Shown: one piece after another, positions 13,785-22,133 of the stretch
Position numbering within the stretch: the stretch's first letter is position 1
Layout: the number at the start of each line of letters is the position of its first letter
The notes under the pieces: model-generated
What the model was told of the DNA's origin: nothing
The model's database searches: none
Seen by the model: the letters and a program-made list of their open reading frames with translations, nothing else
Position numbers and translations under genes: made by a program
Virus record (IMG/VR): IMGVR_UViG_3300044966_000686
Span: 1 to 40,942 of that record
Source of the DNA: a virus
Length of the DNA: 40,942 nt
Direction: 5' to 3' (one strand)

Positions 13785-16049
13785 TTACCTTCCTGCAAGA
13801 TAACCTCCACCGAGCGCACCTGCGCCTTGCGCCATGCCTCCCATCATTGCCATCCAGCCTGCATTACTGCTCGCTCCGCCGGTGATCTGCGCGGCTTTGA
13901 GAGCGGCTTGGTTGGTGTTGTAGGTGTTGTAGATGCTGGCCCCCATGTTGAGGTTGGTGTTGTTAAGGTCGCTGCCGTAGCCCATCGTGTTAGTGAAGCT
14001 CTGGCCGATCATGTTGGCGGAGTTGCCTTGGCTGGCGATAGGGATGTTGCTGCCGAGGGCGCGTTGATAGGGGTCGAGGGCGACGTTGGCCTGGGCGAGG
14101 CCGAGGTTGTTGGCGTATTGGTTTTGCGCGATGCCTGCTTGCTGGCCGTAGAGGGAGCCGAGCATGCCTTGCTGTCCTTGGAATTGGCTGAAGTTCTGGC
14201 TCGAAACGCCTTGGAGGAAATTTTGATTCGCGTAGTTGGCGTTGTAGTTTGCCGATTGGTTGGCGCTTTGGGCGGCAAGGTTTTGGCTGCTGTTGTATTG
14301 CGCGGCGTTGAGGTTGGCCTGTTGGTTGGCGAGCCCTGCTTGCTGGGCGTAGCCTGCGTTGGCCATGGCGGATTGTTGGGAGGCTTCGTAGGAGGTGGCG
14401 TTGGCCTGCTGCTGGAGTTGCGCGTTGGTGAGGCCGAGTTGGAGGCCGGTCTGCTGATTGGCGAGCGAGGCTTGGAGCCCACCTTGTTGCTGGAACTCAG
14501 CGGCGCGGGCGTTGGCGGATTGGTTGAGCTGACCTGCCTGGAGCCCTGCGGATTGGTTGGCGAGGGCGGCTTGCTGTTGAAATTGCGCGTTGGTCTGGCC
14601 GAGTTGGAGGGCGGTCGATTGATTGGCGAGGCCCGCTTGCTGGGCGAACTGCGCGTTCTGGAGGTTGGTCGCCTGGCGGTTCGCGGCGTTGAATTGGTTG
14701 GTGCCGTAGGCGGTTTGCTGGTTGGCGAGAGCTGCTTGTTGGGCAAGCTGGGCATCCTGCGAACCTGAGCGGAAGCTGAAGTCTTGGTTACTCAACCCGG
14801 CTTGTTGGGAGAACTGCGCGTTCTGCATGGCGCGGGCTTGGGCCACGCCTTGGTTGGCGCTGTCGGCTTGCAGGGTGCGGTTCGCGTTGGCGTCCATGCG
14901 GCCCATATAGGCTTGGTTGGCTGCGGTGCGGATGCCTACGCCTTGCTGGGCGACATTGCTGGCAAATCCTCGGCGCTCATTTTCACGCTGGGTGGCGTAG
15001 CGGTCGCGGTTGAGGAGCTCGGCGGCCATGGCGGATTGGCCGAGGCCGAGGCCACGGGCGGTGGATCCAGCGCGGGCGGCTTGGGTGGCGTCTCGTTGTT
15101 GCTCGGCGGAGAGTGAGCGCCCGAGGGCGAGGTCGTTGCTGGCTTGGCTTTCCAGTTGGCCGAGGAGTCCATTGCCACGGGCTTCTTGCATGAGGCCACG
15201 CTCGGCAGCGCTGGCGCGAATGTCGTTGGTCCCGATCTCTTGCACCCGGCGGACGCGGGCGGCTTGCATGGGATCGACCCCGCCGACTTGCACGCCGCCG
15301 ACTCGCTCGATGCCGCCAACGCTGGCGGCTTGCACATCAGCGACTTGGCGCATGCGGGCTGCGTTGGCACTGGCGGCTTGCATGTCGCCGACTGGGCCGA
15401 CTTGTGCGCCGGAGACGGATTGGGAGGAAACTTGATCAGGGCGGTAGCCTGCGGGGCCTTGGACATTGGCAGGCCCGTTGGCTTGGGCGGCTTGCATGCG
15501 GCCGACATCGGCGACGCGGGCACCTTGCGCCTGGTCGGCGGAGACTGATTGAGAAGAAAGTTGGTCGGGGCGGTAGAGTTGGCCGAGGGCCATCTCGTTG
15601 AGCCGGGTTTGGGCGGGGTCGTTGTAGGCCGCTACGCGGTCGGCAGTCTGGCCGACTTGGGTGTAGCTCTGGCCAAGCTGGGTGGCGGAGGTTCCGGCGT
15701 CGCGGACATTTTGGTTAGCCGCTGCGGTGTAGGTGCTGTCTTCGAGCTTCTTGGCGATGTCGCCGGTGCTGTCGATCGCTTGGTCGCTGAGGCGGCCTGC
15801 GGTGTCCACGGTGATGTCCGCCTGCGATTGGGCGTTTGCAGAGGCGTAGCCGGATATGGCTCCCATTTCCTCCGCAAAATTGCGCGGTTGCGGGGCTGGC
15901 GGGGCGCTCATGCCGCCCATGCCCATGCCGCCGCCGGACATAGCTGCACTCATCGCTGGGGCTGCGCTCATCGCGCCACCGCCGCCCCCTCCTCCACCGG
16001 ACATTCCTCCTCCTCCTCCTCCGCCGCCGCTGTTCATGTTCATTGCCAT
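13785..16049 (-). CDS. Large repetitive Q/A/N-rich internal virion protein
   Basis: A 754-residue protein. The first 50 residues are almost only glycine, methionine, serine and alanine. Residues about 60-160 are helical. The rest carries two kinds of degenerate repeat: V-x-x-MQAA segments at about 165-270 and A-Q-x-x-QQA-x-LANQ units from about 410 to 620. The composition suits an extended coiled or fibrous internal (ejection) protein. No enzyme motif is visible. It is flanked by other virion genes. The alternative of a tail fibre is less likely because receptor-binding candidates lie elsewhere. Confidence 0.7.
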   Translation of the reverse strand: MAMNMNSGGGGGGGGMSGGGGGGGGAMSAAPAMSAAMSGGGMGMGGMSAPPAPQPRNFAEEMGAISGYASANAQSQADITVDTAGRLSDQAIDSTGDIAKKLEDSTYTAAANQNVRDAGTSATQLGQSYTQVGQTADRVAAYNDPAQTRLNEMALGQLYRPDQLSSQSVSADQAQGARVADVGRMQAAQANGPANVQGPAGYRPDQVSSQSVSGAQVGPVGDMQAASANAARMRQVADVQAASVGGIERVGGVQVGGVDPMQAARVRRVQEIGTNDIRASAAERGLMQEARGNGLLGQLESQASNDLALGRSLSAEQQRDATQAARAGSTARGLGLGQSAMAAELLNRDRYATQRENERRGFASNVAQQGVGIRTAANQAYMGRMDANANRTLQADSANQGVAQARAMQNAQFSQQAGLSNQDFSFRSGSQDAQLAQQAALANQQTAYGTNQFNAANRQATNLQNAQFAQQAGLANQSTALQLGQTNAQFQQQAALANQSAGLQAGQLNQSANARAAEFQQQGGLQASLANQQTGLQLGLTNAQLQQQANATSYEASQQSAMANAGYAQQAGLANQQANLNAAQYNSSQNLAAQSANQSANYNANYANQNFLQGVSSQNFSQFQGQQGMLGSLYGQQAGIAQNQYANNLGLAQANVALDPYQRALGSNIPIASQGNSANMIGQSFTNTMGYGSDLNNTNLNMGASIYNTYNTNQAALKAAQITGGASSNAGWMAMMGGMAQGAGALGGGYLAGR

Positions 16050-16054
16050 AGTAT

Positions 16055-16450
16055 TTAGTCTTTCTGGAAGGATGCGGCGTTTTCTTCGCCGTAGTTGAGG
16101 GTGATCTCCTCACCGGCTGCGATGGCGCGGGTGGAGTAGTGGCGCATGACCTCGTTCAGTTTGTCGAGTTGGTGGTCTGCGTTGGGGGTGGTTGCGTGGT
16201 TGTAGAGCCCGGCGAGGCCGAGGCCGACGACGCTCCAGGATTCGTCAAAGTAATAAGTGTATGGCTCGCACGCGGGGGCTTTCTTGAGCTCGCGCTTTTC
16301 GATGTAGAAAAAGGGCGACTCTTCAAGGAGTTCATGTGCGGCAATAGGCTGCACGGCAAAGACTCCCCAGCGATGCACAGGGCTCCGCCGCACCGCGAGC
16401 TTCGGGCTGCGGTAGAGGTCTTGCTTGAGCATGGAGGGGGGGTTATCCAT
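16055..16450 (-). CDS. SET-domain protein, putative protein-lysine methyltransferase
   Basis: A 131-residue protein that is little more than a SET domain. SPVHRWGVFAVQPIAAHELL (about 23-42) matches the N-terminal SET segment (GxGVFA...I..GE). GLYNHATTPNA (81-91) contains the NHxxxPN core that binds the methyl donor. AIAAGEEITLNYG (109-121) is the C-terminal GEEI.xNYG motif with the catalytic tyrosine. The family moves methyl groups from S-adenosylmethionine to lysines. The start at 16450 overlaps the adhesin gene by 8 bp; a Met at 16432 is an alternative. In a tail-gene operon it could modify a virion protein or a host protein after infection. Confidence 0.8.
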   Translation of the reverse strand: MDNPPSMLKQDLYRSPKLAVRRSPVHRWGVFAVQPIAAHELLEESPFFYIEKRELKKAPACEPYTYYFDESWSVVGLGLAGLYNHATTPNADHQLDKLNEVMRHYSTRAIAAGEEITLNYGEENAASFQKD

Positions 16451-17390
16451 TTGCGTAGGCGGCTTGGTTGGAGTCATAGGCGACCGCAACAAATTTTCCG
16501 TTTCCATAGGTGAGGGAGCGCCAATTTTGATCTGGGAGATTCAAAGCTGTCCAAGTAATGCCGTCAGCGCTGTAAGCTGCTGTGGTGCCGTAGGCAACAG
16601 CAACGAACTTGCCGTTTCCGTAGGTGACGGATTGCCAACTTGCCGAAGAAGGCAGGGTTGAAGATGCCCAAGTAATTCCATCTGTGCTGTAAAGGGATTT
16701 ATTTGATCCGAGATCAACAACAACAAACTTGCCGTTGCCGTAAGTTATGGAACTCCATGCTCCCAAAAAAGGCAGAGTAAAATATGTCCAAGTAATACCA
16801 CTTGCGCTGTAGGCGGCGTTGTTAGAACCAACAGATTGAGAACCAGAAACAGCAACAAACTTGCCGTTTCCGTAGGCGACGGATTGCCAATCTTCCGCAA
16901 TGGGCAGAGTCGAAGATGTCCAATTAATTCCATCTGTGCTGTAGAGGGCGTTGTCGCTAAGACGAGAAATAGCAACAAATTTTCCGTTCCCGTAGGTAAC
17001 GGATTTCCAAGCTTGTGAAGTCGCTGAAGAAGGCAGAGCTGAAGATGCCCAAGTAATTCCATCTGTGCTGTAGAAACAGGATTTAAGAGCCGTGTAAGTT
17101 AAAGCAACAAATTTTCCATTGCCGTATGTGATGCAAAAAAAACTATTCAAAGCTCCAATGCTTCTTTCTTGCCAATCAGTTCCGTTAGTGCTGTAAAAAA
17201 CTCCAATTGAACTAAAACCAATAGCAACAAATTTTCCGTTCCCGTAGGCAACGGAAGTTAGAAGCTTTGCAAAAGGCATAGTTGAAACTAAAAACTGAAA
17301 GCTCGGCCATATCTTTGTCGAGCCATACCAAACCTCAGGCGCGGCTTGGCTGCCTATGCGTATTTCGCTCGCTGTGGATATATCAGACAT
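16443..17390 (-). CDS. Propeller-like adhesin with seven YGNGKFV repeats
   Basis: A 315-residue protein with seven repeats of about 36-44 residues, each with W/F-x-S-(V/I)-x-YGNGKFVA, and most followed by a LYSTDGITW-type strand. Seven sequential units of this kind suggest a seven-bladed beta-propeller related to BNR/sialidase-type repeats, but no catalytic residues are seen. A likely role is receptor or glycan binding at the tail tip. The DNA is clearly more AT-rich than the neighbours, a sign of exchange. The start overlaps the upstream fibre gene stop (TAATG), so the two are probably made together. Confidence 0.75.
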   Translation of the reverse strand: MSDISTASEIRIGSQAAPEVWYGSTKIWPSFQFLVSTMPFAKLLTSVAYGNGKFVAIGFSSIGVFYSTNGTDWQERSIGALNSFFCITYGNGKFVALTYTALKSCFYSTDGITWASSALPSSATSQAWKSVTYGNGKFVAISRLSDNALYSTDGINWTSSTLPIAEDWQSVAYGNGKFVAVSGSQSVGSNNAAYSASGITWTYFTLPFLGAWSSITYGNGKFVVVDLGSNKSLYSTDGITWASSTLPSSASWQSVTYGNGKFVAVAYGTTAAYSADGITWTALNLPDQNWRSLTYGNGKFVAVAYDSNQAAYANG

Positions 17391-17791
17391 TAAGGGATAA
17401 CGATATAAAGAGTGTTCGCGGCAGGTGTGGCTGGCATGGCCGTAACGCGCTGGATTGAAGAAACATTGCCGCCGTTGGTGACATAGCTCCCAGAGGCTTG
17501 CTTGCCTGCCAACAGAGTATTCATCTCCGACTCGGTGTAGTAGCGATCATCGTGCGTGTGCGAAGAGGCGGCTTTCCCAGCAAGGTCGGTCGTAAGATTG
17601 GCTACGGCGGATTGTGCCACTTTGTTGGCCGTGGTGATCTGCGCGAGCTTCGTGTCCACAATAGCCGCACCGGCGGCGATGTCGGCATTCACGATGCCGC
17701 TGATGGTCGCCGCATCGACGAGCTGGTGGATGGTGGCAGGGGTGACGAGTTCGCCGTTGGTGAAGGTTTTGCCTTTAATGAGAGTTGCCAT
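17390..17791 (-). CDS. Tail fibre / fibre-base protein
   Basis: A 133-residue protein with ITTANKVAQSAV and SSHTHDDRYYTESEMNTLL motifs at about 52-92, both typical of phage tail fibre shafts. The N-terminus (MATLIKGKTFTNGELVTPATIHQLVDAA) resembles tail-attachment parts. It is likely to connect the seven-repeat adhesin encoded next to it to the tail. It lies 3 bp after the 640-residue nozzle-like gene. Confidence 0.7.
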   Translation of the reverse strand: MATLIKGKTFTNGELVTPATIHQLVDAATISGIVNADIAAGAAIVDTKLAQITTANKVAQSAVANLTTDLAGKAASSHTHDDRYYTESEMNTLLAGKQASGSYVTNGGNVSSIQRVTAMPATPAANTLYIVIP

Positions 17792-17793
17792 GG

Positions 17794-19716
17794 TTAGTTG
17801 AGTGTGCGGGTTTCGGTCTGGTCCATGCTGGAGCGGGCGGCTTCGAGCATGAGGGTGCGGAGGCTGGGGCGGCCGGCGGTGGTGCGCCAGCGGATGTCGA
17901 TTGCGGTGGCCTTGCAGCGCAGCGGGGCCTTGAGCGTGTAGGTCTCCTCCTCCTCGGTGGTGTTGGCGAGGGAGGCGATCTGGAAATCGTTGTCGTAGTC
18001 GGTCGTTACGGCATCCATCGCGCAGGCGGCATCCGGCGGCAGGAGCACGCTGGCCTTGGCGCGGAGGAGGCGCTTGGAGTTGAGCGACTGAAAACCAAAG
18101 CGCCGGGTCTCGAGCACCGCTTCCACATCGGTATAGAGGTCCTCGGTATTTGCAAAAGGCACATCGTCGCCGTATTCGTTTTCGTCCAAGAGGAAGAGCG
18201 AGCCCGTGCGGGCGGCCGTGAAGAGGCGGCGCTGGCTCTCGTAGCCTGCTATGAGGAGCTCATCGAGCGAGACGGCATAGGTGTCGCGGCTCTCCCAGGC
18301 TTGGTTGAGCGCATTCCAGATAAACAGGGCGTTATTCGACTCCGTGGTATCGCCGAGCGGCACGGCGAGGTAGTAGCGGTTGTTCCACCATTTTCCTACT
18401 GCTGCGTAGGCGTAGTCGGTATTGATCTCGTCGAGCTGGTCGGCGATGGCATCCGACAACGGCTGGGTATTGGCGCGGAGCTTGAGGTCGAGCTGGGTGT
18501 CGAGGCGGTAAACCCCGGCATCCGAAAGGAAAAAGACAAACTGCCCGGCCGTCACCACCGAGCGCCGCGCTACGCAGCCGATCTCGTCGGTGAGCAGGGT
18601 GAGGCGGGAAACGGCGGAGTCCACCGTGAAGGTGTCGCCCGTCGCGTTGCTGGTGTCGGTGAGGTTTGCCAGCCAGATCGAGTTGCGCAGGAAGACCAGC
18701 GCTTGGCCCTCCACCCATGGGTGAATCGCCACCAGGTAGTCATTCGAGCCCTGGTTGGCGCGGAAGCTTTGGAAAAAGGGGTCGAACAAGTCGGGATCCA
18801 GCACATCCGAGATCGCCACCGTGTCGCGGCCATCGGGGATCCAGAGGCGGTTGCCAATATAGGCCGCCCACGCGCAAGAGCGCAGGCGCTTGTAGGTGAC
18901 GCCCTCCGCAGGCACGCCCGCCTCGGCGCGGAGGAACTCCCCCGTCGAGCCATCCCACCACAGCGGCGGCTTCACCCGGCGGATAGCGATGCCTGCCGCG
19001 ATGTCGCTGGCCGTGCCCGCAGGGTTTTCTAATGTCGGCGCAGGCACCTCGATGGTGAAAGAATTTGTCGAGGCCGAGAGGATGTCGAACTCATGCCCCT
19101 GGAATGCCGCCTCGTTACCCTCCTCGATCCGCACGCGCTGTCCGGCCGCGAGGCCATGTGCGGGCACGAAGACCGTGGCCGTGCTTCCAGAGACCGCGAT
19201 GCCACCGGAGCTGGTGAGCTTCCAGCCCCACCCTGGCAACGAAGCATCCGCCTCGCGCAGCAGGTAAAATCGGTTGAAAGCCTGGATGCAGGAGACATCA
19301 TCCGTCGGCTCCAATACCTCGTCCGAGGCCGTGCCATTTTCGGGATAATAAATCTCCTCGATAGCCGCACCCTGACGGTAGAGAAAAGCCGAGGTCGGCC
19401 CGCACAGCACGATGTATTCATTCGCATCGTCGTAGTTCGGTGAGGAGAAGACGCCACTGGCCAAGATGCCGCCGCTGTAAACCGTGCGGATGATCGCCGT
19501 GCTATTGAGAGCAAACGGCATGGTGAGAGGTTGCGTGCCCGAGCTTATGCCATCACCCAGTCGCTTCGCGCCCTTGCGGGTCTGCGCCACGCCACGGTCG
19601 AGGCGCATGTTTTCAACATACTGGACCATGCCCGGCTGGAGCTGGAGGGGATTGAGACGCGAGGCCATGCCGAGAAACCCGGCGTCGCCTTCTGTGATGG
19701 TCTGGTCGTCTGGCAT
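17794..19716 (-). CDS. Tail nozzle-like protein (T7 gp12-type)
   Basis: A 640-residue, beta-rich protein. The N-terminus (GFLGMASRLNPLQLQPGMVQYVENMRLDRGVAQTRKG, about 14-50) is the classic start of podovirus tail tubular B/nozzle proteins. The middle has many W-D-G/W-I-P-D-G and YYLAVP segments as in propeller modules. In T7-like virions this hexamer forms the distal tail tube and guides DNA out. Order here (lysis genes upstream, fibres downstream) and size support the call. A short-spaced promoter-like site with TATAAT 8 nt from the ATG precedes it. Confidence 0.75.
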   Translation of the reverse strand: MPDDQTITEGDAGFLGMASRLNPLQLQPGMVQYVENMRLDRGVAQTRKGAKRLGDGISSGTQPLTMPFALNSTAIIRTVYSGGILASGVFSSPNYDDANEYIVLCGPTSAFLYRQGAAIEEIYYPENGTASDEVLEPTDDVSCIQAFNRFYLLREADASLPGWGWKLTSSGGIAVSGSTATVFVPAHGLAAGQRVRIEEGNEAAFQGHEFDILSASTNSFTIEVPAPTLENPAGTASDIAAGIAIRRVKPPLWWDGSTGEFLRAEAGVPAEGVTYKRLRSCAWAAYIGNRLWIPDGRDTVAISDVLDPDLFDPFFQSFRANQGSNDYLVAIHPWVEGQALVFLRNSIWLANLTDTSNATGDTFTVDSAVSRLTLLTDEIGCVARRSVVTAGQFVFFLSDAGVYRLDTQLDLKLRANTQPLSDAIADQLDEINTDYAYAAVGKWWNNRYYLAVPLGDTTESNNALFIWNALNQAWESRDTYAVSLDELLIAGYESQRRLFTAARTGSLFLLDENEYGDDVPFANTEDLYTDVEAVLETRRFGFQSLNSKRLLRAKASVLLPPDAACAMDAVTTDYDNDFQIASLANTTEEEETYTLKAPLRCKATAIDIRWRTTAGRPSLRTLMLEAARSSMDQTETRTLN

Positions 19717-19724
19717 CTCCTTTT

Positions 19725-19745
19725 ATTATAGGGAGACCTTGTCAA
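19725..19745 (-). promoter_or_regulatory. Short-spaced promoter-like site before the nozzle gene
   Basis: Read on the - strand: TTGACA, 9 bp (AGGTCTCCC), TATAAT, then AAAAGGAG and ATG. The AGGAG touches the start codon, too close for normal pairing, so a leaderless start is more likely. Confidence 0.55.
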
Positions 19746-19760
19746 GGGGGTCCGGCTTGC

Positions 19761-20213
19761 TCATGCGAAGATGTCTTTGCCTGCGGCGACTCGCTGGCGC
19801 ATTTGAGCGAGGGTGAGGCCGGTGGGCACTTCGTAGTGCGGGGTGTCGCGGAAGGATTTGAAATCCCCTCCCCATGTCAGGCCGAGGCTGCGGGCGGCTT
19901 GGCCGATCTCGGTGTAGATGGGCGAGTCGGTGAGGTAGGATTTGCCCTTGAAGAGGCCGATGTCCCAGGCGGTGCCGAAGTTGTGATTGGAAAATCCGGC
20001 GCGGGCGTTGGTCACTTTCGGGCCTGCGGTGGTGCGGCCTTTGGCGTAGAGGGCAGATTGCTCGGCGTAGCTACGCAGACCGCTGATGATGCGGACTACC
20101 ACGCCGTGCTTGGCTGCGAGGTCGAGCGCGAGCCGCATGAACTCTCGCGCTCTCGGCTGGGCGGCCGGGTGCAGCGTCGAGATATTCCGCTCAGTGCGCT
20201 CGTCGACGCTCAT
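19761..20213 (-). CDS. M15-family peptidase endolysin
   Basis: A 150-residue peptidoglycan peptidase of the VanY/L-alanyl-D-glutamate type that should cut peptide stems for lysis. Motifs: SGLRSYAEQ (44-52), the zinc ligands His77 and Asp84 in SNHNFGTAWD, and His126 in HYE. No signal peptide is present, so release depends on a holin. It forms a lysis cassette with the three small genes upstream, overlapping the lipoprotein by ATGA. Confidence 0.9.
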   Translation of the reverse strand: MSVDERTERNISTLHPAAQPRAREFMRLALDLAAKHGVVVRIISGLRSYAEQSALYAKGRTTAGPKVTNARAGFSNHNFGTAWDIGLFKGKSYLTDSPIYTEIGQAARSLGLTWGGDFKSFRDTPHYEVPTGLTLAQMRQRVAAGKDIFA

Positions 20214-20386
20214 TTGCTCGAGGTCGTCTTAGGCAGCTCGGGGAGTTGGTAGCAGAAATTGCCGTAGTCCGTCTTGAGGCAGAGCTGCGGCGAGCCCATG
20301 CTGGCGCACCCACCGAGGAGCAGGAGCGCTCCTACAGAAAAGGCGGTGGCGAGGAGGCCGAGGACGATCTGGGCGGGGTGGATCAT
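20210..20386 (-). CDS. Small lipoprotein, possible outer-membrane spanin subunit
   Basis: A 58-residue protein with a hydrophobic N-terminus and lipobox LLGGC (Cys27). The mature part is about 30 residues and contains two more cysteines (LCLKTDYGNFCYQLPELP). Size and position between holin and endolysin resemble Rz1-type o-spanins, which join outer and inner membrane during Gram-negative lysis. No inner-membrane partner is recognised nearby, so the role is inferred. It overlaps the genes on both sides by ATGA. Confidence 0.65.
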   Translation of the reverse strand: MIHPAQIVLGLLATAFSVGALLLLGGCASMGSPQLCLKTDYGNFCYQLPELPKTTSSK

Positions 20387-20550
20387 TTGGATTCCTTGCG
20401 GAAAACTTCGTAGAGGCCAACGAGGGAGATTAGGATCGTGCTGGCATGGCCAAACAAGGAGGGGTCGATGACAAGGCCGAATGCGCTGAGGAGGGCGGCA
20501 AGGCCAGCGTAGGTGGATTTTTCTTTGAGGCGGGAGAGGATGTTATTCAT
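20383..20550 (-). CDS. Putative holin
   Basis: A 55-residue protein (MNNILSRLKEKSTYAGLAAL...) with a charged N-terminus and two hydrophobic segments (about 14-28 and 36-50), ending in RKESK. The KEKSTYAGLAALL pattern followed by a second helix is typical of small phage holins. Next to the endolysin it is the best holin candidate: it would make holes in the inner membrane so the endolysin can reach the wall. The stop overlaps the next gene by ATGA. Confidence 0.75.
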   Translation of the reverse strand: MNNILSRLKEKSTYAGLAALLSAFGLVIDPSLFGHASTILISLVGLYEVFRKESK

Positions 20551-20565
20551 AGGGGATCATGGGGG

Positions 20566-20745
20566 TTATTGGGGGTGTTTTCTGTTGCGGAGGATGGCGT
20601 AGAGCGAGGCGAGGCCGACGAGGCAGCCGATGACGAGCGAGGCCACACGCAACCACGCCTCGAGCTCCGGCAGCATGGAGACCGTGAGCCCCGTCGCTGT
20701 AGCGAGCAGGCCGGTGAACGAGGCTGTGGCTTGGTGCGTGTCCAT
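20566..20745 (-). CDS. Small membrane protein, second holin/antiholin candidate
   Basis: A 59-residue protein with two hydrophobic segments (about 9-25 and 32-52) and a basic tail RNRKHPQ. The start overlaps the stop of the upstream tail protein (TAATG). It lies 15 bp before the other holin candidate. The pair may be holin and antiholin, or one may be a tail-associated membrane protein; the sequence cannot decide. Confidence 0.65.
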   Translation of the reverse strand: MDTHQATASFTGLLATATGLTVSMLPELEAWLRVASLVIGCLVGLASLYAILRNRKHPQ

Positions 20746-22130
20746 TAGCTGAGGGCGGCTGCGAGTTGGGCTCCGGTGGTCGAGACCGTCGAGACCTGCG
20801 CCAGGCGGTCGGTGACGAGGGCGTCGGTTTTCGCTTTGATGGCGGTGACATCCGAGGCAAGCGTGCCGGAGGCTGCGCGACTTCCCACATTTGTGTCGAG
20901 GCGAGCGAGTTCGGTGGTTAGCTCCGATCTCACCTGTGTGGCGATGGCGGCTGCGGTTGGGACGGTAGGGGCGTTGGTGAGGGTGGTGACGGTTGCCAGC
21001 GTGCCGCTTGGCGCGAGGCGGCTTGAAACGGTGGTGTCGAGGTTTGCGAGCTTGGTGCTGTTGCTGTCCATCTCCTGCCGAATTTGAACGGCAGTCGGGC
21101 CGCTGGATGTGGTGAGCGTGCGCGTGGCCGCGCCCCACACGGCCTCTGGCGTCAGGACTGCCGTGCCGGTGGTTGCATCGACTGGCACGCCCAGCGCCAC
21201 CGACCCTGCGGCTGGGACTGCACATGTGCCGGTGAGATTGCCATCAGCATAGACGGTGCCGCTGCGGACATCGGCGGGGGCGGCTTGCGTCAAGCCGTTG
21301 TCGGCGGTAAACATGTCCGCATAGGTGCTGGTTCCATTGAGGGCGTAGCGGGTTTTGGCCATTGTTGGCGTGGTATTCAGTATCATTTTTATGGCTGCCA
21401 CTGCCATTGTCCCATCAGCCGCACAAATGAATGATCCAGAGGCTCGAACGAGGCTTGAGGTGTTGGTTGATCGGACTGCATTGCCGCCTCCATTTGAGGC
21501 GGTCATGGTTCCAACAATGGTAACTTGACCAACGCCATTATTATTTACTGCTGATACGCCGTTTGATGTGCAATACCCATTGAGTGTCGTGTTCCCGCCA
21601 GCGTCTTGGTAAATTGCAACAGAGCTTGCACTGCTAATTACTCCTCCGTTTATTATTAACGATCCGCCGACTTGGTTGCGAAATGTTCCACCACCCGAGC
21701 CTGTTGCTTCGGTAAATCCTGTGAAATTTAATGTTCCAGAGCTGGTGTTTACAACAGAGTAAGAAAAACTAGGGTTTCCAGTAATATTCCCAACAAAAGA
21801 CGCTGAATTTGTGCCGGATAGAGTGAGAAAATTTGCTCCTACCGTCGTAAGCGAGGCCGTGGTGGCTGTCAATGTGACGCCGTTGGCGAGCACGAATCCC
21901 CCTCCTGCGGCGGCTGTAGTTGTCGCGCCGTCTTTCCACACTCGCGAAGTCGCTGATGTGTTCGTGATAGAAATTACAGTTGGCGAATTATCAACAGTGA
22001 TTGTAAACCCATTGGTGTAAACATCGTCGGACGAATTGGGCGCATAGAGAACGCCGCCAGTAGCCCAAGGCGATGTGGTTGTATTAGTGTCTGACCAGTT
22101 GCCAGCTCGGAATGCGCGAACATTTGCCAT
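20745..22130 (-). CDS. Tail spike/fibre-like protein with beta-repeat middle
   Basis: A 461-residue protein in three parts. An N-terminal region (1-35) has GNWSDTNTTTSPWATGG. The middle (about 36-245) is rich in Ser, Thr, Gly and Asn with short strand repeats typical of beta-helix adhesins. The C-terminal part (about 340-461) has heptad-like segments (IRQEMDSNSTKLANLDTTV, TQVRSELTTELARLDTNV) that suggest a trimeric coiled coil. The middle is distinctly AT-rich compared with both ends, as when host-range modules are exchanged. An AAAGGA sequence lies before the ATG. It probably contributes to receptor binding. Confidence 0.65.
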   Translation of the reverse strand: MANVRAFRAGNWSDTNTTTSPWATGGVLYAPNSSDDVYTNGFTITVDNSPTVISITNTSATSRVWKDGATTTAAAGGGFVLANGVTLTATTASLTTVGANFLTLSGTNSASFVGNITGNPSFSYSVVNTSSGTLNFTGFTEATGSGGGTFRNQVGGSLIINGGVISSASSVAIYQDAGGNTTLNGYCTSNGVSAVNNNGVGQVTIVGTMTASNGGGNAVRSTNTSSLVRASGSFICAADGTMAVAAIKMILNTTPTMAKTRYALNGTSTYADMFTADNGLTQAAPADVRSGTVYADGNLTGTCAVPAAGSVALGVPVDATTGTAVLTPEAVWGAATRTLTTSSGPTAVQIRQEMDSNSTKLANLDTTVSSRLAPSGTLATVTTLTNAPTVPTAAAIATQVRSELTTELARLDTNVGSRAASGTLASDVTAIKAKTDALVTDRLAQVSTVSTTGAQLAAALS

Positions 22131-22133
22131 GGC

